Source: Halopolyspora algeriensis (GTDB taxonomy: Bacteria; Actinomycetota; Actinomycetes; Mycobacteriales; Pseudonocardiaceae). From it: DNA of 64,000 nt. Both the position numbers and the translations under genes were made by a program. This document shows positions 29,957 through 41,543 of the stretch, in pieces. Positions within the stretch are counted from its first letter, which is position 1. Every line of letters starts with the position of its first letter. The notes below the pieces were generated by a model. It was not told where the DNA came from. It saw only the letters and a program-made list of their open reading frames with translations, and ran no database searches. The DNA lies in assembly GCF_003337235.1 (NCBI RefSeq), contig NZ_QPJC01000003.1, forward strand, positions 37,724 through 101,723, read 5' to 3'.

Positions 29957-30594
29957 AACAGCAACGGCAGCAGGGCGTGGCGGCGCCGGGCCACCGCACC
30001 GAAACGGGAATCCAGCCGCAGCCACGATTCGGTCGCGCTCACCCGCACCACCTCGCTCTCCGACGGCGAGTTCACGAGGAATCCCATCCCGGACAGCGCG
30101 AACAGGCACCGCAACGGAATCTTGACCTCGAGCCCGGAGCCGCTGACGGTGAACACTTCCTGATCCAGCAGCGAAGCCGGTGGGGTGCCCTTGGGACCCA
30201 CGTTGTCCTTGGCCAGGCCGATCCCCTGCTCGGCCACCTCACCCACCAGCTTGGCCGGAAGGTCATCCACGCGCCTCCACCCCTCGACGGGAGGAAGCTC
30301 GGAACGCCACAGCAGGTCGCGCGGCGCGCCCGGATCCATGCTCACTCCCCCGGCGACGGTCAATGTCGCCAGCAGCTCGCTGCCCGACACGCTCAGGTCG
30401 GCGGGATCGACCTCGCCGCCGACGGACCTGGTACACAGCACCTCGAACGGTGTCGCCGACCACGCGTCGATCCGTCCGGTGCCCGCACGGGCCCGCAGGC
30501 GGATCACCGCCTGCTCGTCCAACCGGACGGCACGTGCCACGAAAGCACCGAGGTCGTCACGCTCGACCGCTTCGGGCATTCGCAGCTCAGGCAA
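29953..30594 (-). CDS. Conserved actinobacterial hypothetical protein (Rv2474c-like position)
   Basis: A 213-residue soluble protein with no recognised domain. Its place between the GH13-like genes and the thioesterase matches Rv2474c. Sequence marks: MPELRMPEAVERDDLGAFVARAVRLD at the N terminus and KDNVGPKGTPPASLLDQE in the second half. It overlaps the upstream thioesterase gene by 8 nt, indicating cotranscription. Confidence 0.65.
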   Translation of the reverse strand: MPELRMPEAVERDDLGAFVARAVRLDEQAVIRLRARAGTGRIDAWSATPFEVLCTRSVGGEVDPADLSVSGSELLATLTVAGGVSMDPGAPRDLLWRSELPPVEGWRRVDDLPAKLVGEVAEQGIGLAKDNVGPKGTPPASLLDQEVFTVSGSGLEVKIPLRCLFALSGMGFLVNSPSESEVVRVSATESWLRLDSRFGAVARRRHALLPLLF

Positions 30595-31078
30595 GGTCGC
30601 GCTCCTTGTTCGTCAAAGCGGGGTCGAGTTGCCATTCGGCGAGGAACTCCCGCTCCCCATCGGTGAGCCGGCGGGGGCGCCCGGCAGCCAGGTCATAGGG
30701 GACCATCAGCGTCTCCGCCGTGGCCACCGAGGCGGCGTCCCCGGCGGTGGCCGTGTAGTCGATCACGAACGAGGCCGCTCGCAAGTCACGCACCGACATC
30801 CGCACTTGGATCGCTCCCGCCCGGTAGACCAGCGGTGCGTGGTAGTCGATCACCACTCTGGCCACCACCATGCCCTCGGCCATTCCGGACAGGCCCTGCC
30901 GCTCCGCCTCGGTGAACAGCAGGCCGGCCCGGGCCTCCTCGAGCAACGTGACGGTCCTGGCATGGTTGACATGGCCGAATGCGTCCATATCGGACCAGCG
31001 CAGAGCCACTTCGGCGATGAACGCTCCCACCGGCTTCCCTTCTGCTCTCGCACGGTCGTCCGGTACCGGTACCGGCAC
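30587..31078 (-). CDS. Acyl-CoA thioesterase, 4HBT hotdog family
   Basis: A 163-residue hotdog-fold thioesterase. RWSDMDAFGHVNHARTVTLLEEAR is the family signature, with the catalytic Asp in the SDMDAFGHVNH stretch. Releases CoA from acyl-CoA; chain-length preference unknown. It overlaps the following gene by 8 nt and lies 49 bp downstream of gdh on the same strand, the same order as in mycobacteria. Confidence 0.88.
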   Translation of the reverse strand: MPVPVPDDRARAEGKPVGAFIAEVALRWSDMDAFGHVNHARTVTLLEEARAGLLFTEAERQGLSGMAEGMVVARVVIDYHAPLVYRAGAIQVRMSVRDLRAASFVIDYTATAGDAASVATAETLMVPYDLAAGRPRRLTDGEREFLAEWQLDPALTNKERDLA

Positions 31079-31127
31079 CGGACGACCATCGCTCGGCGGT
31101 CCGCGCGGAATGCCCGGACTTCTCCCG

Positions 31128-34100
31128 CTACCGGACCATACTGCTCAACTGCCGCGCGGCGACCGACAGTGTCGCCAGGTCGTGCCGACCGGAGCGCCTG
31201 ACCTCCTCCAGCGTTGCCCTGGCACGGCTCAACCTGGAGGCATTGGCCTGCTCCCACTGCTCGATCTTGCTCTCCGGGCTGTCCGCCGGAGTGCTGGTGC
31301 GCAGCACATCCACGGTGATCGCCCGGAGGGATGCGTAGAAATCGTCCCGCAGTGCCAGCCTCGCCAGCGAATGCCACCGGTTACCGCGTTCCAGCCCGCT
31401 CACCGACACCAGCATCCGTTCGATGTCGAAGTACTCGGACAGGGCGTAGTACAGCTCGGCGCTTTCCCGGGGACTGCGCTCGGTGCTGACCCCGGCATCG
31501 CGCTCGGCCAGCTCGGCGATCTCGGTGATGTCCAGCAGCCCGTAGGTGTTCAGCAGCGCACCGATCCGCCGGGCCAGGTCCGACGGCACACCCGAGGCAA
31601 CGAGCTCTTCGGCCTCTTCGGCGGCGTTGTCTGCCGCGCGGCCGTGCAGCATGTCCGGCACGTGTGCGGACAGTTCGGCGACCACCGGCCGGAACCGGTT
31701 GATCTCCGCGCTGATGGCCAGCGGCTGCGGACGGTTCGACAGCAGCCACCGCGATGCCCGGTCGAGCAGTCTGCGGGTCTCCAGCACCATCCTGTCGGTG
31801 ACATGGGTGGGGATCGCCGTGTCCAGATCATCGATCTCCCGCCACAACGCGGGAAGATCGTAGACGCGCGTCACGACGGCGTACGCCCGGACGGCATCGG
31901 TGGCGCCGGCGCTCATCTCCTCGGCCAGCCTGTGGGCATAGGAGAGCCCTGCCCCGTCGACCACCTCGTTGACCAGCAGCGTCGTGGTGATCTGTCGCCG
32001 CAGCGGGTGCTGCGCGATCGCGTCCGAATGCCGGTTGCGCAACGGCTCCGGGAAGTAGTCCGGCAGTCGCCTGGCGAACGCGTCGGCCTCCGGCAGCTCG
32101 CTGGCCAGCACCTCGTTTTTCAGGGACAGCTTGACGTGTGCCAGCAGGGTGGCCAGTTCGGGCGAGGTCAGGCCCCTGCCCGCTTTCTCGAGCTCCCGGA
32201 ACTGCTCGGGAGTCGGCAGCGCTTCCAACTTCCGGTCGAGACCGTTGCGCTTTTCCAACTCGCTGATCTGCCGCGCGTGGACCCCGACCATCGCCGAGGC
32301 ATGAGACCGGGAGATTCCCAACACCCGGTTCTGCCGGTAGTTGTCGCCCAGAACCAGCTTCGCGACCTCGTCGGTCATGTCCCGCAGCAGCTCGTTGCGC
32401 TGGACACCGTCCAGATGCCCCCGAGAGACCAGCTGGTCCAGGAGCACCTTGATGTTGACCTCGTGGTCGGAGCAGTCCACTCCCGCCGAGTTGTCCAGCG
32501 CATCGGTGTTGATCTTGCCGCCCGTCTCGGCGAACTCGATCCGGCCGAGCTGGGTCAAGCCGAGGTTGCCGCCCTCGCCGACGACCCGTGCCCGCAGCCG
32601 GTTACCGTCCACCCGCACCGGGTCATTGGTCTTGTCTCCCACATCGGCGTGCGACTGCGTGCTCGCCTTGACGTAGGTACCGATGCCGCCGTTCCACAGC
32701 AGATCGACCGGCGCCAGCAGGATCGCCTTGACCAATTCGGCCGGGGCGAGCTGTTCCACGTCCTCGCTGATCCCCAGCGCGCGACGGATCTGCGGGCTCA
32801 ACGGGATCGACTTCACCGTGCGCGGCCATACTCCGCCACCTTCGCTGATCTTGCTGCGGTCGTAGTCGTCCCATGTCGAGCGCGGCAGCTCGAACAGGCG
32901 CTTTCGCTCGACGAACGAGGACGCCGCGTCGGGGTCGGGGTCGATGAACACGTGCATGTGGTTGAACGCGGCGACCAGTCTGATGTGCTCGGACAGCAGC
33001 ATGCCGTTGCCGAAGACATCACCGCCCATGTCTCCGATGCCGACGACCGTGAAATCCTCGTGCTGGGTGTCGGTGCCGAGTTCCCGGAAGTGGCGCTTGA
33101 CGCTTTCCCAGGCACCTTTGGCGGTGATTCCCATGGCCTTGTGGTCGTATCCCACGGAACCGCCGGAGGCGAAGGCATCACCCAGCCAGAACCCGTAGGA
33201 CCGGGCCACCTCGTTGGCGATGTCGGAGAAGCTCGCGGTTCCCTTGTCCGCGGCCACCACCAGGTAGGTGTCGTCATCGTCATGGCGCACCACGTCCCGC
33301 GGCGGCACGACACGACCGTCCGACAAGTTGTCGGTGAGATCGAGCATCCCGGAGATGAACATCCGATAGCAGGCGATCCCCTCGGCCTGGCTCGCCTCCC
33401 GATCGGCGGCGGCGTCACCGGTCGGTGCCGGGGGATGCTTGACGACGAAGCCGCCCTTGGCGCCCACCGGAACGATCACCGCGTTCTTGATCGCCTGGGC
33501 CTTGGACAGACCGAGAACCTCGGTACGGAAGTCCTCCCGGCGATCGGACCACCGAAGGCCACCGCGCGCGACCGAGCCGAACCGCAGGTGCACACCTTCC
33601 ACCCTCCGCGAGTACACGAAGATCTCGAACTGCGGCCGCGGAGCGGGCAACCCCGGGATCTCCCGGGGCTCCAGTTTGAAAGCCAGGAAGGCACGCGAGT
33701 GCCCACCATCGTCGGTGACGAAGTAGTTCGTGCGCAGCGTGGCCCGAATCAGGCCGAGATAGCTGCGCAGGATCCGGTCGGCATCGAGGCTGGTGACCGC
33801 ATCGATCGACCGGGCGATCTCGTCGACCAACTCCTCTTCCCGGTGCGAGCGCCGGTCGGCGGACAGCGACGGGTCGAAACGCACCTCGAACAACCGGATC
33901 AGCGCAAGGGTGATGTCACTGTGCGCCAGAATGGTGTCTTCGATGTAGTCCTGGCTGTAGGCGGTGCCGACCTGACGCAGGTATTTCGCGTAGGCACGCA
34001 GCACGCGCACCTGCCGCCATCTCAACGCGGCCTGCAGGACCAGCGAATTGAACCGGTCGACCTCGGACTCTCCCAGCCATGCCGCACGGAAGGCCTCCTC

Positions 34101-36107
34101 GAAGCGCTCCCGCAGTATGTCGACCCGCTCCGACTCGACGGCGTGCAAGCTCTGTTCCAGCCTCAGGCCGAAGTCGAAGATCCAGCACCGGGTGCCGTCG
34201 GAGCGCAGGACCTCGTAGGGGCGCTCGTCGACGACCTCCACGCCCATGCTCTGCAACACCGGCAGGACCTGGGACAGGGTCACCCGCTCGTTGAGGAACA
34301 TCTTGAAGCGGAATTCCCGCGGTCCGGCATCGCGCGGCGCGTAGAACGACATCGCCAGCTCGCCGGGCTCGGACAGCGACTCCAGCCGCCGCAGATCCAC
34401 CAGACCCTCGCCCGCGTGGAAGTCCTCTTTGTACGCCTCCGGGAAGGCGGCGGCGTAGCGTTGCCCGACCTCGCTGTCGGCTTCCGAGCCGTACCCGGCG
34501 GGACGGCCGTCGTATTCGCGGTCCGGACGCTCGGCCTCGATCGCTTCGATCATCCTGTCGTCCCAGGTGCGGATGGCCTCCTCGAGCCGCTTTTGCACGT
34601 GGGCCAGATCGGGCTCGGCAACCTGCCGGCGCGGGTCCGTGTACACCATGAAATGCACCCGCGCCAGTGCCGACTCACCGACTCTGGTGCTGTATTCGAG
34701 GTTGCTGCCGCCCAGCTCCGCGAGCAGGACCTCCTGCATCGCCAGCCGCGAGCGTGTCGTGTACCGGTCCCTGGGCAAGTAGACCAGGCAGGAGAAGAAA
34801 CGACCGTAGGGATCCCGCCGCAGGAACGGCTTGAGCTTGCGGCGCTCGGCCAGCGCCAGGACACCTGTGATGATCTCCTGCAGCGTGTCGGTGTCGGTGG
34901 AGAACAGCTCGGTGCGCGGGTAGTTCTGGATTTCCTCCAGCATCCGTTGCCCGGAGTAGGACTCCATCGGAAAACCCGCACGATGGATCACATCCCGTAC
35001 CCGCCGCTCGATGACGGGGATGTCCAGCACGTTCTCGTGCAGTGCTGTCGTGGTGAGCAGCCCGAGAAAGCGATGCTCCCCGGTGACGCGGCCGTGGTCG
35101 TCGAACGTCTTGACTCCCACGTAGTACGGATGCACAGCGCGGTGCACCGTCGACGTCGCGCTTGCCTGGGTGAGTATCAGCAGTTCCTCGGAGAGGATGC
35201 CCGCCGGTGCTTCCGCCTCTTGCGTCAAGGTGCTGGACGTGTCGTTGTCGCTGCGCAGCACTCCCAGACCGGAAGCCAGTACGGTCTGCAACGCCGGGTT
35301 TCCGTCCGCGTCCCGCACCAGCTCGCTGTGCCGGTACCCCAGGAAAGTGAAGTGGCCGTCGGCGAGCCAGCGCAGCAGCCCGGCGCCGTCCGCGGCCTGA
35401 TGGCCGGGCAGCGGCGGCGGATCGCTTTCGAGGGCATCCGCCAGGCCACGCGCGGTCCCGATCATCCGATCGGTGTCCTCGACCACCTCTCGGGCATCGT
35501 TGAGCACCTTCAGCAATCCCCGTTCGAGAGCGCGGACACGACTCGGGTCCTTCACCCGGTCGACCTCGACGTACATCCAGGACTCGGCGATGGCATCGGG
35601 CCCCGGGGCGCTCGGGTCCGCGTCCGGGAACACTTCCAGCAGCTCACCGGCCAGGTCTCGCCGGACCACCACGATCGGGTGCACGATACGTCGCACCTGG
35701 GCACCATCGCGGGTCAGCTCGGCGATCACCGAGTCGACCAGGTACGGCATGTCGTCGGTGACCATGTGCACCACGGTCGCCTTGCTGCGCCAGCCCTCCT
35801 CGGCACGGCCGGGATTGAAGATCTTCACCACCGGACGCCCGGGTACCCGGGTTCTGGCGAGTTCGTAATGCGAGCGAAGCGCCCCGGCCAGATCGGCCGG
35901 ATCGTCATGGGCGACTTCCTCGGCCGGAACATGCCGGTAGTACTTGTGCAGCAGCGCAGCCAGCTCGGGCACCGTGCGAGCGGCCCGATCGAGCAGCTGG
36001 TCCCTGGCTCGCTCGGGGTTGTGCGGATATTGCTCGGCGACGGTCACAGCGGGGTCTCCGCTGCTCGGATCGTGCTCGGTGCTCAACTGTCCGGATTTCG
36101 AGGTCAT
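31128..36107 (-). CDS. gdh: NAD-specific glutamate dehydrogenase (large, GDH180-type)
   Basis: A 1659-residue enzyme of the large NAD-GDH family that oxidatively deaminates glutamate to 2-oxoglutarate. The long N-terminal ACT-like regulatory part is followed by the catalytic core, with SVARGGLRWSDRREDFRTEVLGL, PVGAKGGFVVK and VGIGDMGGDVFGNGMLLS visible, and a helical C-terminal domain. The length matches the mycobacterial/Streptomyces type (about 1620-1660). ATG at 36107 just after a short upstream gap. Mycobacterial counterparts are controlled by GarA binding; no GarA gene is seen here. Confidence 0.96.
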   Translation of the reverse strand: MTSKSGQLSTEHDPSSGDPAVTVAEQYPHNPERARDQLLDRAARTVPELAALLHKYYRHVPAEEVAHDDPADLAGALRSHYELARTRVPGRPVVKIFNPGRAEEGWRSKATVVHMVTDDMPYLVDSVIAELTRDGAQVRRIVHPIVVVRRDLAGELLEVFPDADPSAPGPDAIAESWMYVEVDRVKDPSRVRALERGLLKVLNDAREVVEDTDRMIGTARGLADALESDPPPLPGHQAADGAGLLRWLADGHFTFLGYRHSELVRDADGNPALQTVLASGLGVLRSDNDTSSTLTQEAEAPAGILSEELLILTQASATSTVHRAVHPYYVGVKTFDDHGRVTGEHRFLGLLTTTALHENVLDIPVIERRVRDVIHRAGFPMESYSGQRMLEEIQNYPRTELFSTDTDTLQEIITGVLALAERRKLKPFLRRDPYGRFFSCLVYLPRDRYTTRSRLAMQEVLLAELGGSNLEYSTRVGESALARVHFMVYTDPRRQVAEPDLAHVQKRLEEAIRTWDDRMIEAIEAERPDREYDGRPAGYGSEADSEVGQRYAAAFPEAYKEDFHAGEGLVDLRRLESLSEPGELAMSFYAPRDAGPREFRFKMFLNERVTLSQVLPVLQSMGVEVVDERPYEVLRSDGTRCWIFDFGLRLEQSLHAVESERVDILRERFEEAFRAAWLGESEVDRFNSLVLQAALRWRQVRVLRAYAKYLRQVGTAYSQDYIEDTILAHSDITLALIRLFEVRFDPSLSADRRSHREEELVDEIARSIDAVTSLDADRILRSYLGLIRATLRTNYFVTDDGGHSRAFLAFKLEPREIPGLPAPRPQFEIFVYSRRVEGVHLRFGSVARGGLRWSDRREDFRTEVLGLSKAQAIKNAVIVPVGAKGGFVVKHPPAPTGDAAADREASQAEGIACYRMFISGMLDLTDNLSDGRVVPPRDVVRHDDDDTYLVVAADKGTASFSDIANEVARSYGFWLGDAFASGGSVGYDHKAMGITAKGAWESVKRHFRELGTDTQHEDFTVVGIGDMGGDVFGNGMLLSEHIRLVAAFNHMHVFIDPDPDAASSFVERKRLFELPRSTWDDYDRSKISEGGGVWPRTVKSIPLSPQIRRALGISEDVEQLAPAELVKAILLAPVDLLWNGGIGTYVKASTQSHADVGDKTNDPVRVDGNRLRARVVGEGGNLGLTQLGRIEFAETGGKINTDALDNSAGVDCSDHEVNIKVLLDQLVSRGHLDGVQRNELLRDMTDEVAKLVLGDNYRQNRVLGISRSHASAMVGVHARQISELEKRNGLDRKLEALPTPEQFRELEKAGRGLTSPELATLLAHVKLSLKNEVLASELPEADAFARRLPDYFPEPLRNRHSDAIAQHPLRRQITTTLLVNEVVDGAGLSYAHRLAEEMSAGATDAVRAYAVVTRVYDLPALWREIDDLDTAIPTHVTDRMVLETRRLLDRASRWLLSNRPQPLAISAEINRFRPVVAELSAHVPDMLHGRAADNAAEEAEELVASGVPSDLARRIGALLNTYGLLDITEIAELAERDAGVSTERSPRESAELYYALSEYFDIERMLVSVSGLERGNRWHSLARLALRDDFYASLRAITVDVLRTSTPADSPESKIEQWEQANASRLSRARATLEEVRRSGRHDLATLSVAARQLSSMVR

Positions 36108-36232
36108 CTTTCAGGCAGCTCCATATACCGCGGCACCTCGTTGTGCCGACATGGCTCCACCCTAGAACCCCGCAGAAGGCCCCACGCGATTCGGCTGAAA
36201 GAGTGAGGCGACCGGTCCCCGGCTTGCGCTGC

Positions 36233-38716
36233 TCAGCCTGCCGGCGGCGTCCAACCGTACGGATTGTCCGAGGCCGCATGCCGGTGCCGCGCTCGTGCTC
36301 CGGAGGTCTCGGTTCCCTCGCCGGACCTGTGGGAGGACCACGTGTCGGACTCCGCCCGCTCGGTCCTGTCCATGCCGCCGCGATCGATGTGACGACTCAT
36401 CGCGATGTGCGCCGCGTTGCCCGTGTCTTCCGGCTGATTGCGCTTGCCGTTCTCGTAGGCGACCAGAGCCTCGGCGAGCAGGTCGGCGAGGCCCGCATCG
36501 CCACCGGATTCGGCATCACCGCCGAAGTCGGCATCGTCGCCGGATTCCCCCTCCTGGTGTGCGCCCCGGGCCGGTGGGAGGCCCTGCAGCAGCTCACGGT
36601 GCTTGGCCAGGAAATCGTCGGCGGGGTGCTCCCCGGAAGACCCCGGGACGCCGGCACCTTCGGAAGCGACCTCCGGTGGCTCGCTCTGCCGTCGTCGCCC
36701 GGCACGTCCGGAGGGAACCTCGACTTCCCCGACGGGGTCCGGTTCCGGCTCCGGTGATCCCGGAACGACCGGCATGATCGTGGTGACATCAGGGGCGGGC
36801 AAGTCCGGCCCCGAGGTCTCCGACTCCCCGAGGCCCGATCGCCGGGACCCCCATTGCGGGGATGGTGCCTCGGTGAGTTCCTCTTCGGCGGTTTCGCCGG
36901 TGGGTTCGGCTGCCGCCGCAGCGTTGTTCCACGAACCGGCATCGCTCAGCGCCGCCAGCCGGGGCAGATCGCCGAAGTCGCCGGGAAGAGCATCGTGCTG
37001 CCCGGGACGTTCTTCCCGGGCACCGAGGTCGGCGGCCGGGGCCTCCGGCAGCGATACCACGTTTTCCGAATGGTCGCCGCTGCCGTACGTCCCCCCGGGG
37101 GCCCATGCAGCGCCCTCCGCGACCGCCTCCTCGTCATCCACCGGCTCACGCTGTGCTGCCCGCCGGATCTGCTGGGCCAGACCGGGCAACTTCTCGACAC
37201 CACCGGGCATCCCGGTCTCGGTCATCGGCGCGGACGCACCGCCGGACTGCTCCACCGGAAACCGGTCGGCATGGTCAGGCAGGCCCGCATGGTCCGGTGG
37301 GTCGGCATGGTGGGATCCCGTCTCGGCTGCGCTCGTTCGCTGCTCGGGTGGCGGAGAAGCCATCCGATTCCCGCCGGCCGTCGAGGAGGACCAGGACGGG
37401 GTGTCCTGCGGTTCCCGGAATGCGGACTCGGCGGGTGCCGCCTCGCCCCCGCCGGTCAGCGTGTCCATCAACCGGCGAACCGACTCGCGTATGTCTTCGC
37501 CGTGGGCGCGATGCCGCGATTCCGTGCTGTGCGGTACCTGATCGGCCTCGCGCGTATCCGGTGCCTGCTGTCGAGCCGATGCGGGCTGCTGAGGCGGTGC
37601 CGGCTGCTGAGGCGGTGCCGGCTGCTGAGGGGGAATGGAGGCCTCGGTGTCCGCAGGTTTCGCCGGGAACTCCTCGAGCAGGCGGATGCGTGCAGCATGG
37701 ATCCGGGATCGCCGACGCCGGTCGGCTGCACAGGCACCGCGCGCACAGCGCAGTGCCTCCTTGAAGTTCTCGCTGTCCTCGTGCACGTGGGACAGCGTGC
37801 CGAGCAGCTCGGCTTGCACATCGTCCAACTCGTGCCGCTCGGCATCGGCAAGAGCCTCGGTGAGCAGCTGCACCGCCGTGCTGTGCTCGCCTTCCGGCAG
37901 GTACAGCCGGGTGGCCAGGGCGAGTCTCAGCCATCCTGTCGGGGCGGCCGCGGCCGCCCGCAGGGGCTGCTCCAGGACGGGGGCGGCCACCCGCACTGCC
38001 GCCGAGCGCTCGCCGAGGTCCAGCAGCGCCTGGACCCGTTCCAGGGCCAGCTGCGCGTGGATCTCTCCGCTGTCCGCGGTCGGATCACCGAGGCGCTCCA
38101 GCAGCTCCAGCCCCGCTCCGGCGGCCTCGGCCGCTGCCGTGTGGTCCGCGTGCCTGCGGTGATGCGCAGCGCGCGACATGTTCACCCGGGCACGGAGCAA
38201 CCGGGTCATGTCACGCCCGAGGCCGGCCTCCTCGGTGTAGAGGCGTTCGGCCTCGTCCAGTGCTCGGACACGATCGGCACCGGTGCGGTGGGCGGGCAGC
38301 GAAGCGGCCAGTTCGAGCAGCGCGTGCGCCCGGAGTTCCGGATCGATCCGTTCGCGGTCCAGGAGCGGCTGCAGTACCCGCAGGGCGATGTCGCGGCTGC
38401 CCGCACTGCGGGCGCAACAGGCCAGCTCCACCCGCAGCTCGGCAGCGCTTCCGGGGTCGCCGTGGCTCTCGGCATCGCGCATCGCCGCGATCGCACGCTC
38501 GGTTGTGGCCACGCCACGACCGAGCCGGTTCGAGGCGAACAACGCCAACGCTTCGGCATGGAGCCGCAGTTCCGTATCGCCCGCCCGGCGGGCCTGCGCC
38601 GCAGTCCGATCACTGAGCAACAGAGCCAGTTCCGGAACCCGCCAGCGCATCTGCCGAGCGGGCTCCAGTAATTCCCGGGCGGGTGCGTTCCATTGCGCAC
38701 CGCGTACGCTCGCCAA
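36233..38716 (-). CDS. Large unknown protein with helical repeats and disordered tail
   Basis: An 827-residue protein, not recognised. Residues ~10-350 are Ala/Leu/Glu/Arg-rich helices resembling TPR-type solenoid repeats (ELRLHAEALALFASNRLGRG, LLDRERIDPELRAHALLELA). A Pro/Gln tract with three tandem APPQQP-like repeats follows (around 360-380), then some 400 residues of acidic, Gly/Pro/Ser-rich low complexity. No membrane segment. It sits between gdh and ettA, an addition relative to the mycobacterial order. A cytoplasmic scaffold or regulator is possible but unproven. Confidence 0.7.
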   Translation of the reverse strand: MASVRGAQWNAPARELLEPARQMRWRVPELALLLSDRTAAQARRAGDTELRLHAEALALFASNRLGRGVATTERAIAAMRDAESHGDPGSAAELRVELACCARSAGSRDIALRVLQPLLDRERIDPELRAHALLELAASLPAHRTGADRVRALDEAERLYTEEAGLGRDMTRLLRARVNMSRAAHHRRHADHTAAAEAAGAGLELLERLGDPTADSGEIHAQLALERVQALLDLGERSAAVRVAAPVLEQPLRAAAAAPTGWLRLALATRLYLPEGEHSTAVQLLTEALADAERHELDDVQAELLGTLSHVHEDSENFKEALRCARGACAADRRRRSRIHAARIRLLEEFPAKPADTEASIPPQQPAPPQQPAPPQQPASARQQAPDTREADQVPHSTESRHRAHGEDIRESVRRLMDTLTGGGEAAPAESAFREPQDTPSWSSSTAGGNRMASPPPEQRTSAAETGSHHADPPDHAGLPDHADRFPVEQSGGASAPMTETGMPGGVEKLPGLAQQIRRAAQREPVDDEEAVAEGAAWAPGGTYGSGDHSENVVSLPEAPAADLGAREERPGQHDALPGDFGDLPRLAALSDAGSWNNAAAAAEPTGETAEEELTEAPSPQWGSRRSGLGESETSGPDLPAPDVTTIMPVVPGSPEPEPDPVGEVEVPSGRAGRRRQSEPPEVASEGAGVPGSSGEHPADDFLAKHRELLQGLPPARGAHQEGESGDDADFGGDAESGGDAGLADLLAEALVAYENGKRNQPEDTGNAAHIAMSRHIDRGGMDRTERAESDTWSSHRSGEGTETSGARARHRHAASDNPYGWTPPAG

Positions 38717-38733
38717 GTCGACTCCCCGCTACT

Positions 38734-40410
<1,677 letters not shown>

Positions 40411-40554
40411 GACACCGATCGTAGTTGCGTCCGGTATCGGACCGTGCACTGCGGTCGACATACGGTCGGCCGGCCACCTCGACGATTGCCACAGCGCTTT
40501 CACCAGGCACGGCACCCGGGGTGCAAGCCGGTCGGGCAAGCACCCTCGCGGGCG

Positions 40555-40998
40555 CTACTCTCCCGCGCCCACCACCGGTGGTGGGTGCTGTGCCGGTCCG
40601 GTCGGGCGGGACTCGTCGTCGACGGCGCCGCGGGGCCGCTCCTCCTCCGGCCCGGCAGCGCGGTGGCTGCGGGCCAGGTCGAGCCCGACAGCGGTGGCCT
40701 CGATTTCCGTGCTGGATCGTCGCTGACCGTCGACCTCGTAGTCCCGGGTCCGAAGCCGTCCGGTCACCACGACGGGATCGTTCTTGTACACCGCATCCGC
40801 CACAGCGTCGGCCAGCTTTCTCCAGCAGTTCACCGTCGCGAAAACACGATCCCCGTCGACCCACTGCTCGGTGGTCTTGTCGAAGCGACGTGCCGTACTC
40901 ACCATGCGGAAATTCGCCACCCTGCTTCCGTGGGCGGTCTCGCGCACCTTGGGCGGGCTGATGGCGTTGCCCACCAGGGTCACGGTCGTCTCGAACAT
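40555..40998 (-). CDS. ssb: Single-stranded DNA-binding protein
   Basis: A 147-residue OB-fold SSB: MFETTVTLVGNAISPPKVRET, VANFRMVSTARRFD, WVDGDRVFATVNCWRKLADAV. It lacks the acidic C-terminal DDxPF tip of replicative SSBs and ends Pro/Gly-rich, like the secondary SSB (Rv2478c) found beside ettA in mycobacteria. Likely a specialised rather than the main replicative SSB. Confidence 0.9.
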   Translation of the reverse strand: MFETTVTLVGNAISPPKVRETAHGSRVANFRMVSTARRFDKTTEQWVDGDRVFATVNCWRKLADAVADAVYKNDPVVVTGRLRTRDYEVDGQRRSSTEIEATAVGLDLARSHRAAGPEEERPRGAVDDESRPTGPAQHPPPVVGAGE

Positions 40999-41378
40999 CC
41001 TCGCTCGTCCTTCCTTCGTGGCCTCGGCAGCCCGGATACGGCACCCGCGTGCCTGCGGTTGCTGCCGTCACGCCTGCCTGTATCGCCATCAGCCTGCAGG
41101 GAAGGAATACGAATCGCGATGGTTGCGTCGCAGTATGTGGATAGCTGGAGAGCCTGTGGACGATCGTGACCTTGTTCCGGGGCTCACCGACGACCCCGGA
41201 GCCCGCTTACCGAGGGTGGCCGGAGGGTGACGACGGCCGTCCGCGGCTGTCGATCGGTTGCCATTCGATACCAGCTCGACAACGGTATCGTGTGGGGTCT
41301 ACCAGTACCGCCACAGACCGTTACGCTGCTTGATGCGGCTCAAGGCTTGATGCGGCTCAAGCCGAGTGAGCCACGCGA
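40999..41378. other. Intergenic region between ssb and tRNA-Arg
   Basis: 380 bp without a gene. It should contain the ssb promoter (minus strand) and the tRNA-Arg promoter. The only clear structure is the tandem 17-bp repeat at 41328-41361. Confidence 0.5.
41328..41361 (+). repeat. Two tandem 17-bp repeats before tRNA-Arg
   Basis: GCTTGATGCGGCTCAAG occurs twice back to back (41328-41344 and 41345-41361), ending 17 bp before the tRNA. Each unit has CTTGA/TCAAG arms. It could be slippage or a site for a DNA-binding protein. Confidence 0.7.
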
Positions 41379-41455
41379 GCCCTCGTAGCTCAGACGGACA
41401 GAGCAAGAGACTTCTAATCTCTAGGTCGCAGGTTCGAATCCTGCCGGGGGCGCCA
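41379..41455 (+). tRNA. tRNA-Arg (anticodon TCT), integration target
   Basis: A 77-nt cloverleaf including encoded CCA. Acceptor GCCCTCG pairs with CGGGGGC (one G-T), anticodon loop CTTCTAA gives TCT, T arm GCAGGTTCGAATCCTGC. It is immediately followed by a tyrosine integrase gene, the standard arrangement for elements that integrate in tRNA 3' ends. Confidence 0.95.
41429..41455 (+). other. Presumed attL core (3' part of tRNA-Arg)
   Basis: The T arm through CCA of tRNA-Arg is the expected recombination core for the adjacent integrase. No second copy of this stretch was found in the window, so attR should lie beyond 64 kb. The exact core length cannot be fixed from one end. Confidence 0.5.
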
Positions 41456-41531
41456 CCTATAAACAGGGAAAACAGGATTACGGTTCCTGGCCGGTTCCGT
41501 TTCATGACCCAGTTTGTGACCCGAAAGCCGC

Positions 41532-41537
41532 TATACT
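41532..41537 (+). promoter_or_regulatory. -10-like hexamer of a probable leaderless int transcript
   Basis: TATACT lies 6 nt before the int ATG (41544) and no Shine-Dalgarno sequence is present, so transcription should start at or next to the ATG. No convincing -35 at normal spacing. Confidence 0.5.
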
Positions 41538-41543
41538 GAGGCC

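Noticed and set aside
30870-36206. 1778-codon open frame antisense to gdh
   Set aside because: A shadow of high third-position GC in the NAD-glutamate dehydrogenase gene; no recognisable protein features.
41299-41505. Minus-strand frame reading GAPGRIRTCDLEIRSLLLCP
   Set aside because: It is the antisense of tRNA-Arg, a well-known false annotation.
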